DNA from: an uncultured Muribaculaceae bacterium
GTDB taxonomy: Bacteria; Bacteroidota; Bacteroidia; Bacteroidales; Muribaculaceae
Assembly: GCA_910578075.1 (NCBI GenBank)
Contig: CAJTPK010000030.1
Span: 1 to 33,914, forward strand
DNA length: 33,914 nt
Reading direction: 5' to 3'
The position numbers and the translations under genes are program-made. The number at the start of each line of letters is the position of its first letter. Within the stretch, counting starts at the first letter, position 1. Of the stretch, positions 33,862 to 33,914 are shown one piece after another. The notes under the pieces are model-generated. The model ran no database searches and was not told the origin of the DNA. It worked only from the letters and a program-made list of their open reading frames with translations.

Positions 33862-33914
33862 GGTCGATTAGTGTAGCGGTTAGCACGCCACCCTCTCACG
33901 GTGGAGACTCGGGT
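33862..33914 (+). tRNA. tRNA-Glu (anticodon CUC), truncated by window edge
   Basis: Acceptor strand GGTCGAT, U8-A9, a D-arm with GTGT...GCAC and GG in the loop, and an anticodon stem CCACC/GGTGG with a 7-base loop CTCTCAC. The loop puts anticodon CUC after U33, which reads the glutamate codon GAG. The T-arm and 3' acceptor strand lie beyond the window. Confidence 0.9.

Noticed and set aside
33862..33914. tRNA-Glu as an attachment site for an integrated island
   Set aside because: No integrase gene is present and the tRNA 3' end lies outside the window, so flanking repeats cannot be judged.
1..33914. CRISPR arrays, insertion sequences, rRNA
   Set aside because: No regularly spaced repeats, no transposase-like protein and no rRNA sequence were seen in the window.

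Overview
The window looks like a chromosomal segment of a gut-type Bacteroidales bacterium, most likely near the Muribaculaceae. Several independent signs point there: a SusC/SusD pair with BACON lipoproteins, C-terminal type IX secretion (T9SS) sorting domains, a DUF349 protein, an N-terminally extended two-ACT SerB, a Bacteroidales-style thiamine cluster, genes without Shine-Dalgarno sites, and promoters of the Bacteroidetes type (TTTG, 19-20 nt, TAnnTTTG). The family-level placement is inference.

Layout. Bases 197-5442 are minus-strand housekeeping genes: a 124-residue unknown and a periplasmic cyclophilin, then a DUF349 protein with its own promoter, then after a hairpin a Sel1-repeat protein and serB. 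A divergent promoter region (5443-5715) separates these from a plus-strand run (5716-13092): cytidylate kinase-like protein, lysophosphatidate acyltransferase, then thiD-thiS-tenI-thiE-thiG-thiC-thiH. The thi genes cover nearly all of HMP and thiazole synthesis plus coupling, but thiF is absent and no TPP riboswitch is visible. A 26-bp perfect palindrome separates thiH from an iron-type superoxide dismutase gene.

Bases 13865-21288 (minus strand) hold two very large secreted proteins in one transcription unit. The first is a subtilisin-like protease with a dockerin, a cohesin-like domain and a T9SS tail. The second has three cohesin-like domains, two choice-of-anchor-D-like domains, five BIG2 Ig-like domains and a short sorting-like tail. 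A G8 tract lies in their leader and an AT-rich island lies inside the protease gene.

Bases 21581-33158 (minus strand) are a polysaccharide-utilization-type locus read from a good promoter at 33377-33407. In order of transcription: two paralogous BACON lipoproteins, SusC, SusD, a calcineurin-like phosphoesterase lipoprotein, a secreted GH31 glycosidase and a secreted glycerophosphodiester phosphodiesterase, closed by a strong terminator. One glycosidase with two phosphoesterases suggests a phosphodiester-containing target, such as a glycosylated glycerol-phosphate polymer or glycerophospho-glycolipid. This is the most interesting hypothesis here and it is unproven. A tRNA-Glu(CUC) with its own promoter runs off the right edge.
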